Positions 1 through 6,883 of a stretch of 10,025 nt of DNA are shown in pieces (the stretch's first letter is position 1; each line of letters opens with the position of its first letter). This DNA is from Euperipatoides rowelli (taxonomy: Eukaryota; Onychophora; Udeonychophora; Euonychophora; Peripatopsidae), in assembly GCA_003024985.2 (NCBI GenBank), contig PXIH01S0000724.1; one strand, given 5' to 3'. The notes beneath the pieces are model-generated. The model was not told the DNA's origin and did not search any database. It saw nothing but the letters and a program-made list of their open reading frames with translations. Made by a program: the position numbers and the translations under genes.

Positions 1-698
1 GAACGAATCTTGCTTAGGTGTGCAGTATTCCCCCACTTCCCCTACCTCTTAAAGTCTCCACATACATCCCAATATAGTTGATGTACAAAGTCTTTGCATT
101 TTTATAGTCTTTATGTGAACTGAGTAACCTACTAGTATTGTTGGAAGTTGATTGCCATAATAAAGCCAAACAGCTTTAAAAATATTTTGTTGAGTTTTCA
201 TTATACAACATCAATCAAAGAGTTGTAATAAAGAGTTCATTCACATCTTAGCAAACAATTGGATTTAGAAACTTTGAAGAAAGTTGCAAAAGTCAATGTC
301 ATTTCCTGTATGCAGTAATCATGCAAGTAGAATGAAATAATTTCCATTCGTTGTGTTGATATGTCATAATCTCTTTATTTACCTTGTATGACAAGTCTTG
401 ACTAAATCATCTAGTTGATGTTGGTTAAATATGTTGATCTATGCTTAAAGTCTTGATAAACATATAGCTTTGGAATTGCTAAATATTTATTGACTCTGTA
501 GCAATTGAAGAGAGTATACTTGGATACATATAATTTTTTCTGTCTTTGCCATTTTTGGATTCTTCCCCACTTAAAAATGTTGATTATGTTGAATAATTCC
601 TTCCCATCCCATTTTCATACAAAAACAAAATTCTTCACAAATGCTTTAAAATGTGTGATCAAATTGTGCTAAACATAATATTTAGCTCTTTTAATATA
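1..698. other. Upstream intron, outer part; no features seen
   Basis: AT-rich sequence with no convincing open frame, RNA gene or repeat on either strand. It lies upstream of the 2968 exon and is best read as part of the same phase-1 intron, interrupted by the transposon that starts at 703. An exon without a recognisable protein motif cannot be excluded. Confidence 0.5.
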
Positions 699-702
699 TT
701 AA
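699..702. repeat. Target-site duplication, left (TTAA)
   Basis: TTAA directly abuts the left terminal inverted repeat and matches TTAA at 2627-2630. The region is AT-rich, so the four bases alone mean little; their exact placement at both inverted-repeat ends is the support. Confidence 0.7.
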
Positions 703-719
703 AGGTATACTAGCACCAA
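703..719 (+). repeat. Left terminal inverted repeat
   Basis: AGGTATACTAGCACCAA, 17 bp. It pairs with 2610-2626 in 16 of 17 positions; the mismatch is the G at 713. Confidence 0.75.
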
Positions 720-833
720 AAAACAACTTTAGATATTTAAAATCAGATTAAGAAAAAAAAACTATACATATAATTTTTAATTCTCAATTATGAACTATTT
801 AGTTATTCTAATTTTAAAGTGGTGAATTTGGTC

Positions 834-848
834 TTTTTTTTTTTTTTT
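834..848. repeat. Poly-T tract
   Basis: Fifteen consecutive T inside the transposon, just upstream of the subterminal block. Likely length-variable. Confidence 0.9.
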
Positions 849-889
849 GGTCACCATTCATTTCCGCTTTGACATTTTTTTTGTACAAG

Positions 890-901
890 CCAATGACGTA
901 A
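890..901 (+). promoter_or_regulatory. Possible promoter elements: CCAAT box overlapping a CRE-like TGACGTAA
   Basis: CCAAT at 890-894 runs directly into TGACGTAA at 894-901. This is 77-84 bases before the THAP start codon, which would suit a promoter for the element's transposase gene. Short motifs like these occur by chance in 10 kb, so support comes only from their spacing and from lying in one of the few less AT-rich patches. Confidence 0.2.
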
Positions 902-911
902 CATTACGACC
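898..911 (+). repeat. Subterminal inverted repeat, left arm
   Basis: The minus-strand reading GGTCGTAATGTTAC matches GGTTGTAATGTAAC at 2436-2449 in 12 of 14 positions. Weaker similarity extends over about 30 bp (894-922 against 2423-2455). Both arms lie about 180-210 bp from their ends of the element, so they are probably part of long, eroded terminal inverted repeats or transposase-binding sites. Confidence 0.5.
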
Positions 912-977
912 TGTGAACTCCATTTTGCCTGGTAAACCAATTTAAATTTTTTATATTCTTTATTTCCTCAGAGATGA

Positions 978-1132
978 ATGCCGTTAAAGTGTGTGGCTGT
1001 GGGATGCAGTAATAGTCTAAATGAAAAGGCTCTTCACTTTCACAAATTTCCTAACGATGATATAATAAATAATTTGATAAAAAAAATATTAAGCATGCAG
1101 CCTGGACTCTGACAAAATACAGCATCTTATGT
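978..1132 (+). pseudogene. THAP zinc-finger N-terminus, broken (transposase remnant)
   Basis: From the ATG at 978 an open frame of 44 codons ends at TGA (1110-1112). It begins MPLKCVAVGCSN and continues with LHFHKFPND. This is the N-terminal signature of the THAP C2CH zinc finger: Met-Pro at residues 1-2, Cys5 and Cys10 as the first two zinc ligands, Asn12, then the HFHKFP block. The later conserved Trp and the second Cys/His pair are absent from this frame. In a shifted frame at 1118-1132 the residues YSILC appear, resembling the stretch before the third zinc ligand, which suggests small indels have broken the frame. The coding trace then runs into a tandem array. A good splice acceptor (tatttcctcag, ending 971) lies six bases before the ATG, so the parent gene may have had an intron in its leader. 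It lies inside the TTAA-flanked element and is most likely the DNA-binding part of its transposase. A host THAP gene is less likely given the flanking inverted repeats. Confidence 0.75.
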
Positions 1133-1828
1133 TAAAAATACACACTACAGAGATAGGTTTTAGCTCATAATCGGACTCACTATGGTCAAATTATATGAAA
1201 TATTAATGTACACGAAGATCGGAATAAAATTAATAAAGTTCTGAGACCAAACAAAAATGTAAACATACACTCAAGCAAGGTTTCAAAATGGTGACATTAC
1301 ATATGAATAACACAAGATACAGAGACAACATTTTTAGCACATTACAAAGTTCATATTCGGAATCAGTATGGTCAAATTAGATGACATAAATTTACATAAA
1401 GATTGGACTAAAATTAATAAAGTTCTGAGACCAAACAGAAATGTAAACATACACTCACAAATGAGATGAATAAAACACTATGGAGATAACAGCTTTTAAC
1501 CAAGTTGGAGTAAATCAAAATTGATATTCGGACTCAGAATGGTCAAATTAGATGACATATAAATTTATATGAAGATCGGACTAAAATTAATAAAGTTCTG
1601 AGACCAAACAGAAATGTAAATATACACACACACAAACAAGTTTTTTAAAAAAGCGACATTACATATGAATAACACAAGATACAGAGATAACAGTTTATAG
1701 CACATTTGGAGTTAATCAAAGTTCATATTTAGACTTAGTATGGTAAAATTAGATGACATAAATTTACACAAAGATCGGACTAAAATTAATAAAGTTCTGA
1801 AACCAAACAAATGTAAACAAGCACTCAT
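1133..1828. repeat. Four-copy tandem array, units about 173-199 bp
   Basis: The block TAATAAAGTTCTGAGACCAA recurs at 1231, 1415, 1588 and, with one change, 1787, giving spacings of 184, 173 and 199 bp. Each unit also carries a CAAGATACAGAGA-like block, a TCGGACTCAGTATGGTCAAA-like block and ATGTAAACATACACTCA. Unit lengths differ through small indels near the unit joins. The array starts exactly where the THAP coding trace ends, so it appears to have replaced or displaced the transposase body. No open frame spans the units. Confidence 0.85.
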
Positions 1829-2013
1829 AAGGATGTTTGCACAATGAGCAGGACTCTGGTGTACATTAGTACTAAAAAATATTCCTTTAATTGAATTGTA
1901 CTGAAAATAGTTTCTATTTAATGTAAATCAGTGTTTTAGATAGATAGAGAAACATTGGCTTCTTATAAATATAGTTGCTGCTTGTAAAAACATAGAAATG
2001 AAAACTTGAAATG

Positions 2014-2041
2014 AAAACTACCGTTTCAATATGGTAGTTTT
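2014..2041 (+). repeat. Short hairpin followed by a T run
   Basis: AAAACTACC (2014-2022) pairs perfectly with GGTAGTTTT (2033-2041) across a 10-base loop, and a T run follows to 2047. It lies in the transposon downstream of the tandem array. Such a form could end a transcript, but there is no gene clearly ending at it. Confidence 0.4.
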
Positions 2042-2176
2042 TTTTTATATATAAAAAAAACTCTACATGCTTGGTGTTTATATTATTAGTCCAAGTAAGT
2101 TATATCTTAGTAGGTAGTCCAACCTATATTTCTTACCTACAGTAACTCTAACAGGAAAACTATAATAAAATACATT

Positions 2177-2284
2177 TTAATGTTTCATAGCCGAGCCTGT
2201 ATACCTATCGTCTTTAGAATCAGAGCTGGACGTCTGCGCATATGATCGTAGAGGCTCATATAAATATTGTGTACTCCACATCAT
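2177..2284 (-). pseudogene. Short ORF of unknown function with a YLYEPLRS motif inside the transposon
   Basis: A minus-strand ATG at 2284 opens 35 codons to a TAA at 2177. The peptide contains YLYEPLRS, then a Ser-rich acidic stretch (SSSDSKDD), then RYTG. An N-terminal Y-x-Y/F-E-P box followed by Ser/Asp-rich sequence is something I associate with repetitive invertebrate proteins carrying a P2X-receptor-like C-terminal zinc domain. That zinc domain is not seen here. A candidate donor GTAAGA lies further along on the minus strand near 2140, but no continuation is recognisable. This stretch is less AT-rich than its surroundings, which fits former coding sequence. It could also be a chance ORF. 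Confidence 0.25.
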
Positions 2285-2435
2285 TCATTTTATATGGTAT
2301 ATTAAATAATAAATCATTAATCTATGTAATTAATAAAAGTATAAAAATTTGAATTTTAAAAAATTGATTAAATTTACAAAACTGTACAGCTATTTAATTC
2401 TCGCCCATTAGATTTGCCTAGGTGGAAGTTAAAGA

Positions 2436-2449
2436 GGTTGTAATGTAAC
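2436..2449 (-). repeat. Subterminal inverted repeat, right arm
   Basis: GGTTGTAATGTAAC on the + strand, the partner of 898-911. It lies 177-190 bases from the right end, close to the spacing of the left arm. Confidence 0.5.
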
Positions 2450-2609
2450 ATATCACTCGCTGTCATCACTTGTGCCTTTTTTATTTTTGAGTTTGTGTAT
2501 ACGTTAATGAATTTTTAAAATATTACTAGAAAATTAATGGAACATTAAATTAAAAAAAATTATAAATTCATGAATTATATGGTTCCTCATTCTATGCATT
2601 AAAATAAAA

Positions 2610-2626
2610 TTGGTGATAGTATACCT
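2610..2626 (-). repeat. Right terminal inverted repeat
   Basis: On the minus strand this reads AGGTATACTATCACCAA, differing from the left end at one base. Confidence 0.75.
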
Positions 2627-2630
2627 TTAA
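2627..2630. repeat. Target-site duplication, right (TTAA)
   Basis: TTAA immediately outside the right terminal inverted repeat, matching the copy at 699-702. Confidence 0.7.
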
Positions 2631-2967
2631 ACATTATACATAACATAGCTGCTCAAGTTTTAAAAATTAGCATAATAATATTAAATTAAAATAATAATTA
2701 GTGGGTAATATGACTGTGTGTTTATGACGTGAATGATTTAATGAAATAATTTCTCAATACAAAAGTGAAATAAGCACTATGCCTCTCTTGTGAAAGATTT
2801 TAGGATTTTAAAAAATATTAACAGTTTGACAACCTCTTTCAGATAGTCTGTTGAATTTAATTTTCTTTTTCAATGAAAGATTTTAGGATTTTAAATTTAA
2901 TTTTCTTTTTCAGACTTTAAATTTTGTAGCTCATTTTCTAATTTTTTATTTTTTTTCCTGATCCTAG
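2631..2967. other. Upstream intron, 3' part, with the splice acceptor
   Basis: Intron sequence between the transposon and the 2968 exon. It contains a local direct repeat: the block GAAAGATTTTAGGATTTTAAA occurs near 2791 and near 2876, about 85 bp apart, with TTTAATTTTCTTTTTCAGA also doubled nearby. The second T-rich run serves as the pyrimidine tract for the acceptor ending at 2967. The doubled cttttttcag-like stretches (near 2840 and 2912) are possible alternative acceptors. Confidence 0.5.
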
Positions 2968-3089
2968 GTGAGGCCTATTTTAAACTGGATAAGTTGACAG
3001 AAGCAGAGTACTGGTATAAAGAAGCATTAAAAAGTAAAGCTGATCATGTTCCAGCTCATCTGACTTATGCTAAGTTGCTACATAAAACA
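2968..3089 (+). CDS. TMTC2: Internal exon of a TMTC2-like TPR protein (first of two)
   Basis: This is an internal coding exon of 122 nt. It follows a pyrimidine-rich acceptor ending in cctag and stops at a consensus donor GTAAGT at 3090. The first two bases complete a Gly codon begun in the previous exon (phase 1); the exon ends on a full codon (phase 0). It encodes the second half of one TPR, with Gly8, Tyr11, Ala20, Tyr24 and Ala27 at consensus positions (motif AEYWYKEAL). The first 14 residues of the next TPR follow (PAHLTYAKLL). The PAHLTY-KLL pattern is what I recall from TMTC2. TMTC proteins are ER multi-pass membrane proteins with luminal C-terminal TPRs, linked to O-mannosylation of cadherins; TMTC2 also binds SERCA2B and calnexin. 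The frame stays open past the donor to a TAG at 3225, so intron retention would truncate the protein within the TPR domain. TPR identity is secure; the TMTC2 paralogue call is from memory of the family. Confidence 0.85.
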
Positions 3090-3362
3090 GTAAGTTCATC
3101 TTATTATTGTAATACCAAGTGTATATGTTATTTTACAACATATAATAACTACTCAGATCCAGACAATATTTCTCAGCTTTTGAACGTTGTACTTTTTGCA
3201 AGAAGTTTATTAAGAATGTGCTTATAGTGAGCAAATACTGCCATCTACTGAATGCAAGAATGTATTTTTCTTTAAAAAAATAATTGAGCATACTGAGTAG
3301 AAAATCCAATATAATAAATGGCCAGTTTGGTAATTTTGGTCATGATGTCTGTCACGCTGCTT

Positions 3363-3420
3363 ACAGCGACATCTATGGACAGAAATGTTTTCTCTATTTT
3401 CTGTCCATAGATGTTGCTGT
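3363..3420. repeat. 23-bp fold-back (inverted repeat with 12-base loop)
   Basis: Bases 3363-3385 (acagcgacatctatggacag plus aaa) pair with 3398-3420 in 22 of 23 positions, and the one mismatch would be a G-U pair in RNA. The loop is 3386-3397. The left arm starts in ACAGCGACATCTATGG, and 3237-3255 has a similar-looking CTGCCATCTACTG, so the region may derive from one small interspersed element. Confidence 0.85.
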
Positions 3421-3422
3421 AT

Positions 3423-3560
3423 CCATCATTTTTGATGGGCTTTTAAGTCGCTGTTATAGCAAGCTAAGAAGGAAGAAATCCATCATTTTTGACGGGCTTT
3501 TAAGTTGCTGTTATAGCAAGCTAATAAGGAAGAAATCTGTCATTTTTGGCAGGCTTTAAA
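3423..3560. repeat. 57-bp tandem repeat, about 2.4 copies
   Basis: Units begin at 3423, 3480 and 3537; the first two differ at only a few positions and the third is partial. Because 57 is divisible by three, one frame stays open through all copies and reads a 19-residue repeat (IIFDGLLS..CYSKL). That frame has no ATG, is inside an intron and lacks homology I know, so I treat it as non-coding. Within each unit CATCATTTTTGATG and TTGCTGTTATAGCAA-like stretches are themselves small palindromes. The array begins three bases after the fold-back ends. Confidence 0.85.
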
Positions 3561-4001
3561 ACTAGTGTATGAATAATAAGTAAGGGGGGAAGGTCAGGGT
3601 GAATGTAGACAACTAAATATTGAAATTAGGCTAATTAAAAGAATAAAACAACAAATTCAGCACACTCCTTTTACAATTAAAAATATATTTATTTGTAAAA
3701 CTTTAAAATCAGTCGAGATAGCATGGTATCTTTCACTAGATATAATTATTGATCATCGGGACACAACTATAAAATGAAAAACAATTGAGAAAAATCGTAT
3801 AAACAATTTGATAAAAACCTTATTTTTACTTATATAAAAATTCTAGGCATAAGTTACATACCTTGCCAAATATATATTGCTTTGTCCATATAAACAGGAA
3901 AACAAGAAGGCTTTCCAGAAAAAAATTGAGATAAGACAACATTGGATTTTTTCCCCCCAGAATAGTGATCCTAAATATTCTTCACGTTATATTTAAAAGT
4001 A
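3561..4001. other. Intron, no recognised feature
   Basis: AT-rich intron of the TMTC2-like gene. I see no exon, RNA gene or repeat beyond short A and T runs and a CCCCCC-type run near 3953-3958. Confidence 0.5.
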
Positions 4002-4060
4002 GGATTTAATCAAAGTGCTGTTTTCAGTCTGGTACTGAAGACAGCACTTTGATGAAATCC
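4002..4060 (+). repeat. Strong hairpin, 26-bp stem and 7-base loop
   Basis: Bases 4002-4027 pair with 4035-4060 across the loop TCTGGTA, with two non-Watson-Crick positions of 26. The core AAAGTGCTGTTTTCAG faces CTGAAGACAGCACTTT. Pairing continues weakly outward (AAAAGTA against CATCTTG). It could be a miniature fold-back element, a recent inverted duplication or a small-RNA precursor read with the host intron. The very short loop and near-perfect stem fit a fold-back repeat at least as well as a microRNA. Confidence 0.85.
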
Positions 4061-4140
4061 CATCTTGAAATTAGGTAATAATGCTTTATTCAGATATTTC
4101 AAGACATGATAAAAATATCTTGAAAGCAAAACTTCATTTA

Positions 4141-4530
4141 AAACAGCGGCCACCATCTATATTTCCCATAATGACAAAAATATATGCACAGATGTCAAAA
4201 ACATGGTAGAATCTAGATTGTATTGCCTGTATTTAGACAATTGTCTAACTATCCCCACCACTACTCAATTCGGCCATCTACGTGAACTGCACTCAAGTTT
4301 GTCTGCATTAACTTGGCACAAAAGGTGGAATTAAGGAAGTTGATTTACAAGAAAACAACTGTCTAAAATTGGTTGCCTAACCATTCACAATCTTAAATCG
4401 ATGGGATCCGGGTGCCACCAAGTTAATATTGACAAGCTTTCATTTTGTGGTCGAACAATGATGAGCACACACAAATTGGTTGACGGGCGCCATGCTGCCC
4501 ACACAATCCTTGCTATAGACAATATTGTTT
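4141..4530. other. GC-richer intron segment with inverted motifs, possibly an unclassified interspersed repeat
   Basis: Base composition shifts visibly here. The segment contains a perfect 14-bp palindrome TAGACAATTGTCTA (4234-4247) and a partial reverse copy near 4356 (ACAACTGTCTAAA). ATTAACTTGGCAC near 4306 recurs inverted near 4407 as GTGCCACCAAGTTAAT. Patches such as GCGGCCACCATCTAT (from 4145) and GGGCGCCATGCTGCCC (from 4484) look like the ends of repeats seen in other invertebrate genomes. No open frame or polymerase III box pair is convincing. It is probably an old non-autonomous element of unknown class. Confidence 0.35.
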
Positions 4531-4574
4531 GAAGGAGCTACTGACAAAAATTTAAATTTGAAAATAAGTAACTC

Positions 4575-4652
4575 TTTTTTTTTTAATTTCTTTTTTTTTT
4601 TCCTGGTGGATTTTTTTTTTTTTGTAATAATAATAAAAAAAATAAAAAAAAC
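4575..4652. repeat. Homopolymer-rich T then A tract
   Basis: T runs at 4575-4584, 4591-4601 and 4611-4623 are followed by TAATAATAA and A runs. The open frame across it (Phe/Lys-rich) is only a product of the tract. Confidence 0.85.
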
Positions 4653-5162
4653 ATTTTATTTGACTTATAATTTATTAAAAAATATAATACTAAATGTTAT
4701 GATAAAAAAACATTATAAAAAAAAATATTGTGGACATTAGTTAATTCCAATAAGAGTAAAATGAAAGTCAAACCATGTCCCTTAAAGGTAGTTGCAGTAA
4801 GTGTCTTAAGGGTTAAATATTCCATATAAAATATTTGCATGAGTTTTTGAAAATTAAACTAAAATAACAATTCCAAAATTAGCCACTATATTTTTATATA
4901 TTTTATATAGCTACATAAAATAGTTTTATAATTACAGTACCGTGTATAAACACTTGCATATATTAATAACTCATATTTATTCATATTTTCTTATTTGTTA
5001 CTGATTCTGCAGCAAATAAAAAATTGTTAAAAAAATTGTGTGAAAATAATATTTCAGCATGATTTTAATGGTTTTTTTTAGTTCCCTGGGGCAAATGCAT
5101 AAAAAAAGTACATTATGATACATTGACTAGTGACTAAAGCTTTGTTTTTAAAATCTTTTTAG
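4653..5162. other. Intron 3' part with the acceptor for the second TPR exon
   Basis: AT-rich intron ending in the pyrimidine tract tgtttttaaaatctttttag. A short inverted pair CCCTTAA/TTAAGGG (4779-4785 and 4806-4812) is the only structure noted; otherwise I see nothing. Confidence 0.5.
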
Positions 5163-5244
5163 AATCGTAAAGATGATGCTGAAGATTTGTTTCTGAAGGC
5201 AATATCTTTAAATCCAAATGAGTCCAGCGTGTACCAACATTATG
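5163..5244 (+). CDS. TMTC2: Internal exon of a TMTC2-like TPR protein (second of two)
   Basis: This 82-nt exon follows the acceptor tttttag and ends at donor GTAAGT (5245). It opens in phase 0, matching the exon ending at 3089, and leaves one base of a Gly codon (phase 1). It supplies residues 15-34 of the TPR begun in the previous exon, with Ala20, Phe24, Ala27 and Pro32 in place (motif AEDLFLKAISLNP). It then gives the first helix of the next TPR (VYQHY plus the split Gly8). Joining the two exons gives an uninterrupted 34-residue TPR, which is the best evidence that they belong together. RKxxAExLFLKAI followed by YxHYG again fits TMTC2 among TPR families. The next exon should start with the other two bases of Gly and is not visible in the remaining 4.8 kb, so this intron probably runs past the window. 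Confidence 0.85.
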
Positions 5245-6437
5245 GTAAGTTACATTTCTATTAGAAATTTAATTTAAAATGTAGATATACAGTACCCTAA
5301 GCATTTTGTGCTATTGGTTTCTCTATTGATTTATCATAGAAGAAATTAAAATCTTGGATAACCAAGAATTTTAATAACTTTTATTTAAACCAGTAACAGA
5401 TCAATAAATAAATCTCTCTATTCAAAGGGCATTTTAAATGCTTAATATTTTCATTATTGTTCTAAATAAATAATAATACCCCGATTTATTTAGATTTCTA
5501 AATATTCCACATGATTTAGCTCAAATTTTATTTAGAAATTGAAAATAATCCCTGTAAGGGATTCTAGATTTTTTTCATTATTGATCATTCAATGGTTCAA
5601 CATTAATTTCAAATGCTTGATCTCATCACAGTTTTTTTTTTTATTCTTAATAAATCATTGATGAAAGGCATCAATATTCTTAAGGTTAGATCTTATTTCC
5701 CAATGATTTGTATCAATATATTGGTCTATTACATTTCTTTCAAAAAAATCAGATATACAGTATATATATTTTTAAAATTGAAGCATAGCCTGAATAAATT
5801 GATGAATTGGATTGTATAAAATCAATAATTTATGATTAGAGATTACTAGAAATGGATTTATTTATTTTTTTGTCAATTTTTTTTTTAAATAATTCAACTT
5901 GGTTAAAAAATTATTCCAGGAACAAAAAGTTATTTAAGAATGAAATTTAATAAATATACTATAGCTGCACATAGCGTAAGATTATTTTTTATATTTTGAA
6001 AAGTTTGTTGCTTACACAAATATTTTCTGATGTCCTACAATGTAAACACTGTTGCAGCAAGACTCTTTTGTTTTAATTCCTTGTTAGAATCAAAATTAAA
6101 ACAGTAGAATTTTAATTTTGAGATTTGATGAAATTACTGTATATTTATAAATTAAGAAACTATTTTCATGCTTCATAGTTATAGAAATACTGTAAATCAT
6201 TATGAAATTTTAAAAATTAACTTGATCCAATGTAATTAAAAAAAATGGTTTTAGTGCATGTTTAAGCTGACTTTATTAACCTGTCGGTTGATTTCATTAT
6301 CTCCATTCACATGTGGCACATTTTTTTACAAGTTCTGCCAGTTTTTCTATCTTTTCTTCTACCAGGAGAAATAAATGATATTCAAAACAGACAGCTGATA
6401 ATATCACGTGAGCAATAAAATATTCTGGTTCTTCGCA

Positions 6438-6457
6438 CTCTCTCTCTCTCTCTCTCT
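6438..6457. repeat. (TC)n microsatellite
   Basis: Ten uninterrupted CT dinucleotides. Confidence 0.95.
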
Positions 6458-6677
6458 AATCGACATAAAAAGGCCTGTAACTTTCCTTATTTATTTATTT
6501 ATGGAAAAAATATCTTCTTTTATAAATATATGTATTATTAACTTGTCCATTAAACAAGATTAATTATACAGGCTTGTAAATTTAATGTTCAGAAAAGCTT
6601 TTTTCAAAATATATGATGTATTATATATATATTTTTTTTGGGTGCTGAATCCAAAAATGACCTTAGTTTTTCTCCAT

Positions 6678-6691
6678 CACACACACACACA
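6678..6691. repeat. (CA)n microsatellite
   Basis: Seven uninterrupted CA dinucleotides. Confidence 0.9.
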
Positions 6692-6883
6692 GTTTTTTTC
6701 CAAACTTGCATTGGCACTTTTTAGCTGGACGAATATATCCTATTGAACTTAATAGTGAAAAGTGATCATACATAACATTCTTAATAGCATATACTGGATT
6801 TATATAATTAAAAAAGTATTAAAATATGATTATTTACATGTTAGCCTTAGTCAAAGGCCTTGCAGTGCCATTATCTCTTGCGT

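Larger units (their letters stand above)
703..2626 (+). mobile_element. Degenerate Kolobok-like DNA transposon (TTAA target site, THAP remnant)
   Basis: This 1,924-bp element is bounded by 17-bp terminal inverted repeats, AGGTATACTAGCACCAA at the left and its complement at the right with one mismatch. It is flanked by TTAA on both sides (699-702 and 2627-2630). About 200 bp in from each end there is a second related inverted block (898-911 and 2436-2449). The left part contains a THAP zinc-finger start, broken after about 44 residues; the middle is a four-unit tandem array; the right part has a short minus-strand ORF. By family knowledge, TTAA duplication, purine-purine termini and a THAP domain together match the Kolobok superfamily. 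piggyBac also uses TTAA, but its ends normally start with C and its transposase has no THAP domain. P elements have THAP but make 8-bp duplications. No catalytic core is visible, so this copy is non-autonomous and sits inside a host intron. Strand is given by the THAP fragment. Confidence 0.72.
5245..6883. other. Downstream intron, first part
   Basis: Begins with the donor GTAAGT. The rest is AT-rich, with many T runs and repeated TTTATTTA-type words. Apart from the (TC)n and (CA)n tracts listed separately, I see no exon, RNA gene or mobile element. Confidence 0.5.

Noticed and set aside
703-2626. piggyBac or P-element identity for the transposon
   Set aside because: piggyBac shares TTAA but not THAP or AGG ends; P elements have THAP but 8-bp duplications. 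Kolobok fits all three traits.
3090-3227. Continuation of the TPR frame beyond the 2968 exon as coding sequence
   Set aside because: A consensus GTAAGT donor lies at 3090, TPR character stops there, and the TPR resumes exactly at 5163.
3284-3559. Open frame with a 19-residue repeat as a possible repeat protein
   Set aside because: No ATG, lies in the intron between two clear TPR exons, and the open frame follows from a 57-bp DNA repeat. Kept as a repeat and flagged as a finding only.
4421-4510. tRNA-derived SINE promoter boxes (GGTCGAAC near 4449)
   Set aside because: A convincing A box at the proper distance is absent and the B-box match is poor.
4525-4740. Phe/Lys-rich open frame on the + strand
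   Set aside because: It exists because of T and A homopolymers and starts at a non-ATG codon.
4779-4812. CCCTTAA/TTAAGGG inverted pair as an element end or hairpin
   Set aside because: Only 7 bp with a 20-base loop in AT-rich DNA, and no flanking duplication.
5613-5819. 68-codon + strand open frame with hydrophobic stretches
   Set aside because: Low-complexity AT-rich intron translation; no motif, no splice context and no ATG start.
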